Shown here piece after piece: positions 24,134-32,500 of a stretch of 64,000 nt of DNA. Under the pieces are notes generated by a model. It was not told the DNA's origin. It made no database searches and worked only from the letters and a program-made list of their open reading frames with translations. The position numbers and the translations under genes are program-made. Every line of letters starts with the position of its first letter. The first letter of the stretch is position 1. This DNA is from JAWWOW01 sp033851265 (GTDB lineage Bacteria; Actinomycetota; Actinomycetes; JAWWOW01): NCBI GenBank assembly GCA_033851265.1, contig JAWWOW010000006.1, forward strand, positions 521,476 through 585,475. Reading direction: 5' to 3'.

Positions 24134-26461
24134 TTAGGTGCGGGTCGGTGTCGGTCGGCCCTGGACAAGCGTGGGGTACACGGTGTCTGCGATGACTCGC
24201 GCCACGGTGGATCGGTGCCAACGAAGGACCGACGGCGTCTTGTATCCCTCTTGGTTGAGCGCCGCAGCGATGGTGTCGAGCGAGGCGCCCTGGTGGTGCA
24301 TGTCCAGCAACATCCTCAAACCGTTGTCGACCGTGACCTCGAGTGCCGGTGCTCGTCGGCCCGACATCTGCTCCGGCGCATCGGAGGTGGGGAAGCGGCG
24401 GTTCGGCTGGTCGTTGACGAGAGCGATGAGTTCGTTGAGGGGGACCGCGGCGCTCCACAGGTATCCCTGACCGGCGCGGCAGCCCAACTGGCGCAGCAGG
24501 ATCAGCTGGTCCATGGTCTCGACGCCTTCGGCCACGGTGCCGATCTGCGCAGACTTGGCGAGGTCGATCATCGAGACCGTGATGGCCAGGTCGTCGCGGT
24601 TGCTGGTGATGTGCTGCACAAACGTGCGGTCGATCTTGATGGTGTTCACCGGGAACTGCTGGAGGTAGCTGAGCGAGGAGTACCCCGTGCCGAAGTCGTC
24701 GAGACCGATAGCGACGCCCAACGCGTGCAGTTCGTCAAGCAGTCGGGCGGCGTTCTCCGGATCGCTCATCGCCCCGGTCTCGGTGACCTCCAGCATCAGG
24801 CGTTCATAGGGGATGCCCGCGCCTTTTACGGCGGAGCGAACGGTTGCCTTCAGCGTCAAGTCCACGACGTTTCGGGCGGACACGTTGACGCCCATGTACC
24901 CCTCCGCGCCGAGCACGCCACGATCAATCAGGATCCGCGCATCGAGGCAGGCGCGATGGAGCACCCAGTCGTCCAATGCGCTCACGAGCCCGGTGACCTC
25001 GGCGACGTTGACGAAACTGATCGGCGGGACCATGCCGAGAGTCGGATGGTTCCACCGGCACAACGCCTCGACGCCGATCAACTCCCCGGTCGCCAGACCG
25101 ATGATGGGCTGGTACCAGACCTCGAGCGCGTTCTCCTCCAAGGCCTGGCGCAGATCGTTGGACAGTTGCAGTCGCTCTGGCGCGTCTTGTGCTGACTCGG
25201 CATCGAAGACGCGCGCGCGGCCACGACCGCGAGCCTTCGCCTCGTACATCGCCTCCTCGGCGTTGCTCATCAGCGCGTCCGCTTCCATCGGCGGGGACAC
25301 CGCGATGCCGATGCTTGCGGTGATGTACAAGGGCGTCCCGCTCAGGCCAACGGGGTCGACGAGGGAGTCCAGGAGCCGTGCGGCCACGTGCTCGGCGGCA
25401 CTTTCGTTGGTGTCGGTACTGACAATCACAAATCCGTCGCCACCGAAGCGTGCGACGGTGTCATCGGCACGCGTCACGGCCGTGATCCGGCGGGCGACCT
25501 CCACCAACAGTCGGTCGCCCGCGTCATGCCCCACCGCGTCATTGACGGTCTTGAACTGGTCGAGGTCGAGGAACAGCACAGCGACCGAGGTCTTGCTCCG
25601 CTTCGCTGCGCTGAGCGCGTGCGAGAGGCGATCGGTCAGGAGCGCACGATTCGGCAACCCCGTGAGCTCATCGTGCAGCGCGTTGTGTCGCAGCGTCGTT
25701 TCCATCGCTCGGCGCTCGGTGATGTCGCGAGCGATCGCCGAGGCACCCATCACGGTCCCGTCAACGTCGTACGTCGGAGAAACGGTCAACGACACGTCGA
25801 CCTCGACGCCGTCACTACGCCGTCGGACAGTCTCCAGATTTCGCACCGTGTTGCCGGCGACAACTTGTTCGAGGATGTCGCGGAACTCGTCTTGCCGGTC
25901 ATCTGGCGCCAGCAGAGAAATGTTGTGCCCGATCACCTCACTGGCCGGGTAACCAAAGAGGTCTTCAGCGGCGCGATTCCAGCTGACAATCTCGCCCGAT
26001 GGCGATTTGCCGATGACGGCATCGCCGGTGGAGTCGAAGATCGCGCAAAGGTGGCGTGCGGTCTCCTCATCTCGCTTGCGCCGGGTGATGTCGGTGCCGA
26101 CGCTGATCGTTGCGATGAGCTCCCCGTGCTCATCGAAGACCGGCGACGTCGTGACGAGCGCAGGGAACTCGCGTCCGTCACGATGCGGCACCATGATGTC
26201 CTCGGTCCACGAATCACCGGCGGTGACCGCCGTCATGACAGCCACGGTCTGCTCGGCGGAAAGCGGTGACGGTAAGAGGTCGAAGAGTAGGCGGCCTACC
26301 GCCTCACTGGTTGTCCAGCCGTACATCTGCTCGGCGGCGCGGTTCCAGTAGATGATCTGCCCTGCCAGGTCCGTCGCGACGACGGCTTGACCAACGGCAT
26401 CGAGCAACGCGGCATGCAAGTGGAGGGACTGCTTCGTTCCCCCCTCGTTGCCAACCACCAC
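24134..26461 (-). CDS. PAS-PAS-GGDEF(degenerate)-EAL protein with recombinase-like C-terminal tail
   Basis: 775-residue signalling protein. PAS domains lie at about residues 12-130 and 133-255. A GGDEF domain (about 260-425) has the motif FGGDGF, with Gly in place of the metal-binding Glu, so cyclase activity is doubtful. The EAL domain (about 435-690) looks intact: VEALCRWNHP, NVSARN, EVTETG, LDDFGTGYSSLSYL and AEGVET. The last 75 residues (IAAALNQEGYKTPSVLRWHRST) resemble the helix-turn-helix of serine recombinases. Predicted c-di-GMP phosphodiesterase with a possible DNA-binding tail. Start is a GTG after CAGGGGC; an upstream frame to 26713 exists. No transmembrane span seen. Confidence 0.85.
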   Translation of the reverse strand: MVVGNEGGTKQSLHLHAALLDAVGQAVVATDLAGQIIYWNRAAEQMYGWTTSEAVGRLLFDLLPSPLSAEQTVAVMTAVTAGDSWTEDIMVPHRDGREFPALVTTSPVFDEHGELIATISVGTDITRRKRDEETARHLCAIFDSTGDAVIGKSPSGEIVSWNRAAEDLFGYPASEVIGHNISLLAPDDRQDEFRDILEQVVAGNTVRNLETVRRRSDGVEVDVSLTVSPTYDVDGTVMGASAIARDITERRAMETTLRHNALHDELTGLPNRALLTDRLSHALSAAKRSKTSVAVLFLDLDQFKTVNDAVGHDAGDRLLVEVARRITAVTRADDTVARFGGDGFVIVSTDTNESAAEHVAARLLDSLVDPVGLSGTPLYITASIGIAVSPPMEADALMSNAEEAMYEAKARGRGRARVFDAESAQDAPERLQLSNDLRQALEENALEVWYQPIIGLATGELIGVEALCRWNHPTLGMVPPISFVNVAEVTGLVSALDDWVLHRACLDARILIDRGVLGAEGYMGVNVSARNVVDLTLKATVRSAVKGAGIPYERLMLEVTETGAMSDPENAARLLDELHALGVAIGLDDFGTGYSSLSYLQQFPVNTIKIDRTFVQHITSNRDDLAITVSMIDLAKSAQIGTVAEGVETMDQLILLRQLGCRAGQGYLWSAAVPLNELIALVNDQPNRRFPTSDAPEQMSGRRAPALEVTVDNGLRMLLDMHHQGASLDTIAAALNQEGYKTPSVLRWHRSTVARVIADTVYPTLVQGRPTPTRT

Positions 26462-26553
26462 GTACTTGCCCCTGCCCTTGACTCGCCAACGTACGTGACA
26501 AATTTGCCGAAAGGGCTGCTGGCGATATAACGATTTCTTAAGACGCGTCGCGT

Positions 26554-26572
26554 TCGTGATAGATCGTCCAGC
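26554..26572 (-). promoter_or_regulatory. Shared upstream motif, copy 2 (GGDEF/EAL gene)
   Basis: TCGTGATAGATCGTCCAGC on the plus strand, differing at one base from the copy upstream of the ice-binding gene. It lies in the divergent gap between the GGDEF/EAL gene and the PAS-LuxR gene, so it could serve either or both. Role inferred. Confidence 0.45.
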
Positions 26573-26633
26573 GAACTGATGCATTCCGTCTATTGGCCAA
26601 GAACCCGCTCCAGGCAAGGCTTTCTCAACGCTG

Positions 26634-27758
26634 GTGCCGTGCCAACCCCCATGGACCACGGCACCAGCGTTACCTGCGCCGATACCTGACGGAGACGAGG
26701 CTGAGCTGGACACCGCTACGGGCGCAGAGCAGTCGATGGTTGAACTGGTGCGCAGCAGTTCGATGCCGGTGTTCCTTGTTCGACTGCCGCACGGTCGGAT
26801 CGTGGCGGCCAGTGGAGCGGCTCACTCGTTGTTGATGCAGGGCCAGGCCGGAGCGTCAGCGGACGAACTCACCGGCCGAACCATTTCTGAGTTCTTGGAG
26901 GACAAGGAATCGACTGTCCGTGCGCTCGCCTTGGTGGAGTCCGGTGACATTGAGGGCTACCGTCGCGAGCCGCTGCTGATCCGTAGCGACGGGTCGCGGG
27001 TGCCCGCAGATGTCCGGGTCAGTGTCTGTGACAAGGAGTTGCCGCACGCACTTGCGGTGGCTGTTGTCCTCCCGGCCGGCCGTGGAAGTCCCGACGTTGC
27101 CGTCGCAACCGGGGTGGACTCTTCGGATCCGCCGAGCGTCATCGGCCTGGTCGATGCCGAGTGGCGGGTCACGCATCTCAGCTCGACAGCCGACGAACTG
27201 TTCGGACGCACGACTGACGACGTCATCGGTGAGTCAGTGCTGTCGTTCATCCATGACTCTGACGTGCCCGAGCTCCTTGTGACGTTGGGGCACTCGGCGG
27301 ACAGTTCACGTCCGGCGTCGTTGCGTGTGCGGGTGCGACGCGACGACGCGCAGTGGGTGTTCGCCAGGATGTTGGTGTCGCGGTTGAGCAACTGCCCATT
27401 ACCGGCATTCGCCTTCGTTATCGCCGCCCTCCCAGGAGAGGCGGTGTCCGATCGGGTCCGATTGCCGGAGATGGAGATGCGGCTGCGTCGCATCGCTCGT
27501 GAAGTCCAGGCGGTCGGAGCCGACAAGAGCTTGGTGCAGGTGTCGGCGCGGCGTACGAGCGACAACCTTGCTGATCTCACCCCGCGCGAGTGGGAAGTTG
27601 TCAGCTTGCTCCTGGCCGGCGAGCGCGTGCCGTCCATTGCCCAATCGCTGTTTCTCTCCCAGAGCACGGTGCGCAACCACTTGTCGTCCGTGTTCCGCAA
27701 GACGGGGATGCATTCACAACACGAGTTGTTGGGCCGGCTGCGCCGGTCACCGTCGTGA
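26634..27758 (+). CDS. PAS-PAS-LuxR transcriptional regulator
   Basis: Up to 374-residue regulator, divergent from the c-di-GMP gene. Two PAS domains are visible at about residues 40-145 (SSSMPVFLVRLPHGRIVAAS) and 165-275 (LVDAEWRVTHLSSTADELFG, then a PAC-like end). The C-terminal LuxR-type helix-turn-helix (about 305-370) is clear: LTPREWEVVSLLLAGERV, QSTVRNHLSSVFRKTG. The regulator may sense a ligand through PAS and regulate nearby genes, including the GGDEF/EAL gene. An in-frame ATG at 26736 is an alternative start, and the Pro-rich first 34 residues are questionable. Confidence 0.85.
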   Translation: MPCQPPWTTAPALPAPIPDGDEAELDTATGAEQSMVELVRSSSMPVFLVRLPHGRIVAASGAAHSLLMQGQAGASADELTGRTISEFLEDKESTVRALALVESGDIEGYRREPLLIRSDGSRVPADVRVSVCDKELPHALAVAVVLPAGRGSPDVAVATGVDSSDPPSVIGLVDAEWRVTHLSSTADELFGRTTDDVIGESVLSFIHDSDVPELLVTLGHSADSSRPASLRVRVRRDDAQWVFARMLVSRLSNCPLPAFAFVIAALPGEAVSDRVRLPEMEMRLRRIAREVQAVGADKSLVQVSARRTSDNLADLTPREWEVVSLLLAGERVPSIAQSLFLSQSTVRNHLSSVFRKTGMHSQHELLGRLRRSPS

Positions 27759-27768
27759 CGCTGGTCGC

Positions 27769-28275
27769 CTACGGCAGCTGAATGGCGGCCGGCACTAGCG
27801 CTTGCCGCGGGCCTTGGCGTAGCCGTCCGAGCCCGTCGCCTTGTTCGGCGTTTGCCGGCTCGAGCATCGTGAGTGCGGCCGCGATCGGGTCGCGGTAACC
27901 GAGCAGCACGAACAGCGCTGCCGAGGCGTCGAAGCCCTTGTCGCCCGCGCCGTAGACCGCTCGCAGTGAGTCACCCAGCATGGTCGCGGCCCCCAGCGCC
28001 GCCTGCGCGCGCCGCCACGCGGATCGCGCTTGGAACATCAGCTCCGCACTCGCTTCCGGTACGACGAGGGCCTCATCGCGCAAGGCTTCTCGGGCGCGCT
28101 CCAACTCGATGAGATGAGCAACCGCGCGACACATCGTGGTGGCGAACGCCCGCACCGGCAGCCCATCAGGGCCGGTGCCCTTCACTGCCTTCAGCAGATC
28201 GGCGGCGACGTCCACGACCCCCGTGGTCAGTTCTTCGATGTCCAGGCTCTGGCCGAGCTCAACAAGTTCCCCCAT
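27769..28275 (-). CDS. Conserved hypothetical protein, paralogue of the 22.5-kb gene
   Basis: About 168 residues, all-helical, no known domain. It shares RAFATTMC..VAHL and QARSAWRRAQAAL with the protein encoded at 22.5-22.96 kb. The start chosen is ATG at 28275; a TTG 27 bases upstream is in frame. No signal peptide. The two paralogues sit at either end of the ice-binding/c-di-GMP/LuxR block in the same orientation, which may mean duplication or a shared module. No function proposed. Confidence 0.75.
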   Translation of the reverse strand: MGELVELGQSLDIEELTTGVVDVAADLLKAVKGTGPDGLPVRAFATTMCRAVAHLIELERAREALRDEALVVPEASAELMFQARSAWRRAQAALGAATMLGDSLRAVYGAGDKGFDASAALFVLLGYRDPIAAALTMLEPANAEQGDGLGRLRQGPRQALVPAAIQLP

Positions 28276-28380
28276 ATGGGTGATGGTGGCATAGCCGGAC
28301 AATTCGCAACAGAGGGGTCCCTAGCGGGCGGTTCACCCTCTAGAGTCTCAGCCGTAACACCCCGGGGCGGGGGGATTCGG

Positions 28381-29823
28381 GTGCGCAGACTCCCAGCGGT
28401 TGTAGCGCTGTCGCTGACGGCGGTCGTCAGCCTGGTCGGGGTGGTCGGGCCAGCGACGACGAGCGCCGGCACGCCCGGAACACCCGCGCCGACCGTCCTC
28501 GTCACGTTGACCGACGACCAGACGCCCGATGGATTCACGATCGGCATGCCGTACACCAGCAGTCGCACGGACTGGGTGTCGTTCACGGGCATCGTCGACA
28601 ACGCGCTGTGCTGCCCGTCGCGCAGTGGTTTCTTCTCCGGCAGGTACGACGTGCACAACGGTGTCATCAACAACGTGACGTCGGACAACTTGGATCGCGA
28701 CGCAACGTTGTTCCGGTGGTTCGCGAAGGCCGGCTGGGATGTCGGTCTCTACGGCAAGTTGCTCAATCCGTATCGCTGCACGCCCGGGTGGTCGGGTGTT
28801 GTGGATTGGCACGCTATTTGTCCTGGAACGAAGGACGTCTACTTCCAGTACGACTACAAGATGAACAACAACGGCGTCGTCAACAGCTATGGCTCTTCGC
28901 CTGCTGACTACCAGGTCAACGTGCTCGCCGACTTCATCATCAAGAAGATCCGGTCGACACCGGCGTACAAGCCGCTGTTCTTGTTGTTCACGCCCACATC
29001 GACGCACTGGCCGTGGGTCGCTGCGCCGGGGCTGGAAAACGCGTTCTACGACGTTGCGGTTCCCCGCTACCCGAACCAGCGCGACGACGTCAGCGACAAA
29101 CCGTTGTACATCCAGCGACAGCCGGTGCCCAACCTCCGGACGCAGGACGCGAACCGCCGGGCGATGTGGCGCGGCAGTCTCTCCGTTGACAAGGCGTTGC
29201 AGCGCATCGAGTCCGCACTCAGGGAGGCTGGTCGCTGGGACAGCACGACGGAAGCGTTGTGGTCCGACAACGGGTACGCGTTCGGAGCGCACCGTTGGAT
29301 CATCAAGCGTTGCGAGTACGAGGAGTGCGCGCGCGTGCCGATGGTCGTGCGCGTGCCCGGTATCGCTGGCCGCGACGACGGCCGGTTGATGACGAATCTC
29401 GACCTCAGCGTGACGCTGCTCGCTCTTACTGGCGTCAAGGGAGGCGTTCGGTTAGACGGCCGCAACATGGAACCCGTGCTGCGCGGAAACGCGCCGGCGT
29501 GGACCGACGCTGTTCTTCAACACTGGCCGGGTGGCGACGCGGACGGTACGACGACGCACTTCCCGAACCCGGGTTACTGGTGCGTGCGGGTCCCGCACTG
29601 GCGCTATTGCGAGCTCGCCTCCGGGGAGAAGGAGCTCTACGACCTGTTCGCCGACCCGTACGAGCTCGACAACCTGGCTGGTCAGACGTCCTTCGCCGAG
29701 AGCCAGTCGCAGAACGCCGCGCGGCTCAACGCCATGAAGCCGAAGGACGTGGTGGACACGTGGATCCCCTGGGAGTCGCCGTCGGTGTCGTCCTCGAGCG
29801 GGAGCTATCGCGACCTCGAGTAG
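28381..29823 (+). CDS. Secreted sulfatase
   Basis: 480-residue exported sulfatase. The N-terminus is a signal peptide (LPAVVALSLTAVVSLVGVVG). Active-site CxPSR lies at Cys77-Arg81 (LCCPSRSGFFSGRYDVHNG), the Cys expected to become formylglycine. The metal site is indicated by TLTDDQTP after residue 40 (Asp-Asp) and DNGYAFGAHRW (Asp-Asn) near residue 300. The GTG start follows a GGGGGG run. It should hydrolyse a sulfate ester, perhaps from a glycan or phenol; substrate not identifiable. No formylglycine-generating enzyme is nearby in the window. Confidence 0.88.
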   Translation: MRRLPAVVALSLTAVVSLVGVVGPATTSAGTPGTPAPTVLVTLTDDQTPDGFTIGMPYTSSRTDWVSFTGIVDNALCCPSRSGFFSGRYDVHNGVINNVTSDNLDRDATLFRWFAKAGWDVGLYGKLLNPYRCTPGWSGVVDWHAICPGTKDVYFQYDYKMNNNGVVNSYGSSPADYQVNVLADFIIKKIRSTPAYKPLFLLFTPTSTHWPWVAAPGLENAFYDVAVPRYPNQRDDVSDKPLYIQRQPVPNLRTQDANRRAMWRGSLSVDKALQRIESALREAGRWDSTTEALWSDNGYAFGAHRWIIKRCEYEECARVPMVVRVPGIAGRDDGRLMTNLDLSVTLLALTGVKGGVRLDGRNMEPVLRGNAPAWTDAVLQHWPGGDADGTTTHFPNPGYWCVRVPHWRYCELASGEKELYDLFADPYELDNLAGQTSFAESQSQNAARLNAMKPKDVVDTWIPWESPSVSSSSGSYRDLE

Positions 29824-29841
29824 GCCGTTGCCGCGGATCTG

Positions 29842-31824
29842 TCATTGCGCACGCCGAGCCAGTGGCTCGTCCAGCTCGCTTCGCCCCTCCGCCACACAAA
29901 CGAGGGTTCGGGGCGTGGCCAGGGCCATGTCGACCGAGCGAATGACAACTTTGGTGAGCGCGTCCGCAGTGAGTTCCTGACTCGCGATGACAGTGCAATT
30001 CGTTTCCGTCGTGGTTGTGCCCTCTGGAACGACCACGACTGCGATCACCTCTGCCCGGTGGGCCTTGCCACACGAAGCGGATGAGCCGAATCCGAGGTCG
30101 AGGTTGTACGTGTCGAGCAGGCACTCACCCTTGGCGAGTGCGCTGCCCGAGTAGGAATACGTGGGTGGGGGCGTCGGATCGGAACTGTCGTGGTTCACGA
30201 TGACTCGCACAACGTTGACGCAGAGAATGACCAACAGGAATACGCCGGTACGCCAACGCCAGGGCATCCAACGCTTCCAGCGCGACTCCGCGGCGAGGGG
30301 CGGTGAGACAGGCTTGACGCCCTCGGGGAGTTCGCGCTGACCGCCGCTGATCCACGCGCTGTGGGGGATTGCTTGGTCGAGCTTTGTCGGGACGTCAGCG
30401 GCGCCGACCCAATCCTCCGGACGGAACGCGATGTGGAATCCATCCGCGCCGATCAGTGATCGGGCACCGTCGTCGAACCGGATCATGCCGACGCACTGGT
30501 TGAAGCGAATCGTTACCGGGTTGTCGCCACTGAAATAGGTGATGCCGTCGTTGCCCAGCAGAAGGCGTCGCGTGCCCGCGTCAGGGCCGCGGGGGTCGGG
30601 GAAATATGGGGCACCCGGGAGCCAATCCTTCGACCAGACGGATGCGGCGGGAGCCAACTCCTTGGGAACAGCGTCGGCGTCGGGAACGGCCATCAACAAA
30701 CTGGGCAACACGCCTTGCGCAATTTCATGGATGCTTTCCGCGGTCACAGCGTCCTGCTCGCGTTCGACAGCCGCCTTTGTTCGAGGCGTCCCGCCCATGA
30801 GCAGCAATCGAGCGACGTAGTCGACATGCGCCAGCGTCTGAGCTTCCTTGTCGTGCTGGCTCAACCGGATGGCTCGGGTCATGTCACGAATCTCTGCCTT
30901 CGTGGGTGGATCCGTGGCGAGACCGTTGAGCACCTCTACGACACCCTCCTGCAGGACAGTGGCGTTCTCCGGGAGGCAGTCGGCGAAGTAGACGTGCATG
31001 GATGTGTCTGCACTAATCCGCTCGAGCGCGGTCTGTACGCCGTACGACGCGCCCAGCTCATCGCGAAGCCTTACCTGCAGCCGTTTGAGCAGCAGGTACA
31101 TCAGCGACGCACCCTCCGCCTTGCGTGGAGCGAGAAAGCTGAAACTGAGGCCACGGTCGGAGAATGTGTAGCTCGCCGGGAGATCGATGACGGCGTCAAG
31201 CTGCGGATCGGGCCAGGAACCACTGCCTGCTGGTGCGTCGGCAAGGGGAAGAGTCAGGTCGGTAGGAATGTCGCCACTGATCCAGAGCACGGCGTTGTCG
31301 CGCGTGAATCGTTCTGCTGCCCACGCGGCGACAGTGTCAGGGGTTGCGTCGTCCAGGCCGAGTTCGTCGTACCCCATCAATCCATAGCCGGTTGGACCCC
31401 AGCGCCACGTCAACATGCTGCTAGCAAACCGACCAGCTCTTTGCGCCGATTCGGTTTTCAGCACTCCGCGTTCGTGATCGAACCGGTCGAGTGGCAAATC
31501 GCGCAGCGAATCGCAGACGAGGCGCAGATAGCCGGTGACCTCTTCCGCGTCGCCGGCAACGACGAAGGAGGTTGCGACGTCGCCGGTGAAGCCGTTGAAC
31601 GCGTGGGGTCCGCGTTCCGACCTGGTGAGAGCGAGGTGTTCAACAAGATGAGTGATTCCTCGCGTCGGAAACGTTTCATGCGCTTGCCCGACGCCAAAGA
31701 TCAGCACCGCGCGCAGCGGGCCGCTCACTTTGGCTTGCAGGACGGTTACGCCATCGAGTTCACGTCGTGTGAGTCCGGCCACCCTCCCGGGACGGCTGGC
31801 GGATGACGTGGCTGTATTGCTCAT
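29842..31824 (-). CDS. M16-like membrane metallopeptidase-related protein
   Basis: 660-residue protein. Residues 1-420 resemble the M16 (pitrilysin) fold: THLVEHLALT gives HxxEH at His59-Glu62-His63, and RGVLKTESAQR about 60 residues later could supply the downstream Glu (spacing shorter than the usual 75). A single hydrophobic span (VFLLVILCVNVVRVI) near residue 540 leads to a short domain with cysteines (KGECLLDTYNL, TNCTVIASQ). The zinc site is intact-looking but the shortened spacing raises doubt. Predicted single-pass membrane protein with N-terminal peptidase-like domain; role unknown. Confidence 0.7.
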   Translation of the reverse strand: MSNTATSSASRPGRVAGLTRRELDGVTVLQAKVSGPLRAVLIFGVGQAHETFPTRGITHLVEHLALTRSERGPHAFNGFTGDVATSFVVAGDAEEVTGYLRLVCDSLRDLPLDRFDHERGVLKTESAQRAGRFASSMLTWRWGPTGYGLMGYDELGLDDATPDTVAAWAAERFTRDNAVLWISGDIPTDLTLPLADAPAGSGSWPDPQLDAVIDLPASYTFSDRGLSFSFLAPRKAEGASLMYLLLKRLQVRLRDELGASYGVQTALERISADTSMHVYFADCLPENATVLQEGVVEVLNGLATDPPTKAEIRDMTRAIRLSQHDKEAQTLAHVDYVARLLLMGGTPRTKAAVEREQDAVTAESIHEIAQGVLPSLLMAVPDADAVPKELAPAASVWSKDWLPGAPYFPDPRGPDAGTRRLLLGNDGITYFSGDNPVTIRFNQCVGMIRFDDGARSLIGADGFHIAFRPEDWVGAADVPTKLDQAIPHSAWISGGQRELPEGVKPVSPPLAAESRWKRWMPWRWRTGVFLLVILCVNVVRVIVNHDSSDPTPPPTYSYSGSALAKGECLLDTYNLDLGFGSSASCGKAHRAEVIAVVVVPEGTTTTETNCTVIASQELTADALTKVVIRSVDMALATPRTLVCVAEGRSELDEPLARRAQ

Positions 31825-31980
31825 GCGCTGGAGACCTCGTGGCTTGAAGCGATGCTGGCGCGGTCAGAAGACGCAGTCCCAATTGCGCCGAATCGCGACC
31901 ATGGTGACACCTGCCCGCGGCTTGCGCTGGAATTTTGAAAATCCGTTATGCGGCCCGCGTGGGCGGTGAGTTTGGGCCCT

Positions 31981-32008
31981 CGCAGCCGTCGTATAGGAAA
32001 CGGCTGCG
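31981..32008 (+). promoter_or_regulatory. Hairpin upstream of STAS gene
   Basis: Perfect 9-bp inverted repeat CGCAGCCGT / ACGGCTGCG (31981-31989 and 32000-32008) with a 10-nt loop, ending 3 bases before the AGGAGG ribosome binding site of the STAS gene. It might regulate translation or end upstream transcription. Function inferred. Confidence 0.5.
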
Positions 32009-32023
32009 ATCAGGAGGCCCGCT

Positions 32024-32284
32024 GTGGGCGATGCCGGCTGCTCTCGGGCTGCCGTCGTGCTCGTCGACGGCGACGGCGCCGTCCAAGTGGACATCGGCCG
32101 GATCCTCGACGCACGCCCTGATCTCGCTCTGGTCGACGCCTTAGCCCGCCTGCAGCTTGCGGCGGGACGACTCGGCTGCTCGATCCGCGTGGTCGAGCCG
32201 TGCGCTGAGCTGCGCGAGTTGCTCGACCTCGCTGGGCTGGCCCACCTCGTCGCCAGGGAACCCGATCCCAAGCATGCGCTCTGA
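32024..32284 (+). CDS. STAS-domain protein (anti-anti-sigma-like)
   Basis: 86-residue single-domain protein. VDALARLQLAAGRLGCSIRV and ELRELLDLAGLAHLV match small STAS-type proteins of Actinobacteria. Some such proteins act as anti-anti-sigma factors, but the short form here has no obvious phosphorylatable Ser motif, so partner switching is not assured. GTG start with an excellent AGGAGG six bases upstream. It is convergent with an ECF sigma gene, which fits but does not prove a sigma-regulatory role. Confidence 0.75.
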   Translation: MGDAGCSRAAVVLVDGDGAVQVDIGRILDARPDLALVDALARLQLAAGRLGCSIRVVEPCAELRELLDLAGLAHLVAREPDPKHAL

Positions 32285-32309
32285 CCCGTTTTTCGAGTCA
32301 GAGCGCATG
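32273..32309 (+). terminator. Hairpin at the end of the STAS gene
   Basis: Perfect 13-bp inverted repeat, CATGCGCTCTGAC (32273-32285) and its complement (32297-32309), with an 11-nt loop. It spans the stop codon and lies between two convergent genes. A T-run is in the loop rather than after the stem, so a classical intrinsic terminator is uncertain, but position suggests transcription end for the STAS gene. Confidence 0.55.
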
Positions 32310-32344
32310 TCGGGCGGGGGGTGTCCGGCACTCCGGTTCTCTTC

Positions 32345-32461
32345 TTCCGTCCTCTGCTCTGGTTCCGTGTGGGGTCCAGAGCAGAGCGCCGCAGGTGGAC
32401 ACCCGACGGTCCCCTGTTCCGTCCTCTGCTCTGGTTCCGTGTGGGGTCCAGAGCAGAGCGC
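32345..32461. repeat. Two identical 45-bp repeats, each a hairpin, 72-bp period
   Basis: Bases 32345-32389 and 32417-32461 are identical over 45 bp. Each copy contains an 11-bp perfect inverted repeat CTCTGCTCTGG / CCAGAGCAGAG around a 13-nt loop (first copy arms 32352-32362 and 32376-32386). They lie in the convergent gap between the STAS gene and the ECF sigma gene. They could be terminators, REP-like elements, or an RNA feature; only the repetition is certain. Two copies only, so not a CRISPR array. Confidence 0.9.
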
Positions 32462-32500
32462 AGCGGAAGGATGCTCCGGGTCGGCGGTACGTCGGGGGCG

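Noticed and set aside
24134..26461. Active diguanylate cyclase
   Set aside because: The motif reads GGDGF, not GG(D/E)EF, so cyclase function is unlikely; only phosphodiesterase is claimed.
32345..32461. CRISPR-like repeat
   Set aside because: Only two units of 45 bp with a 27-bp interval and no cas genes nearby. More consistent with duplicated hairpins.
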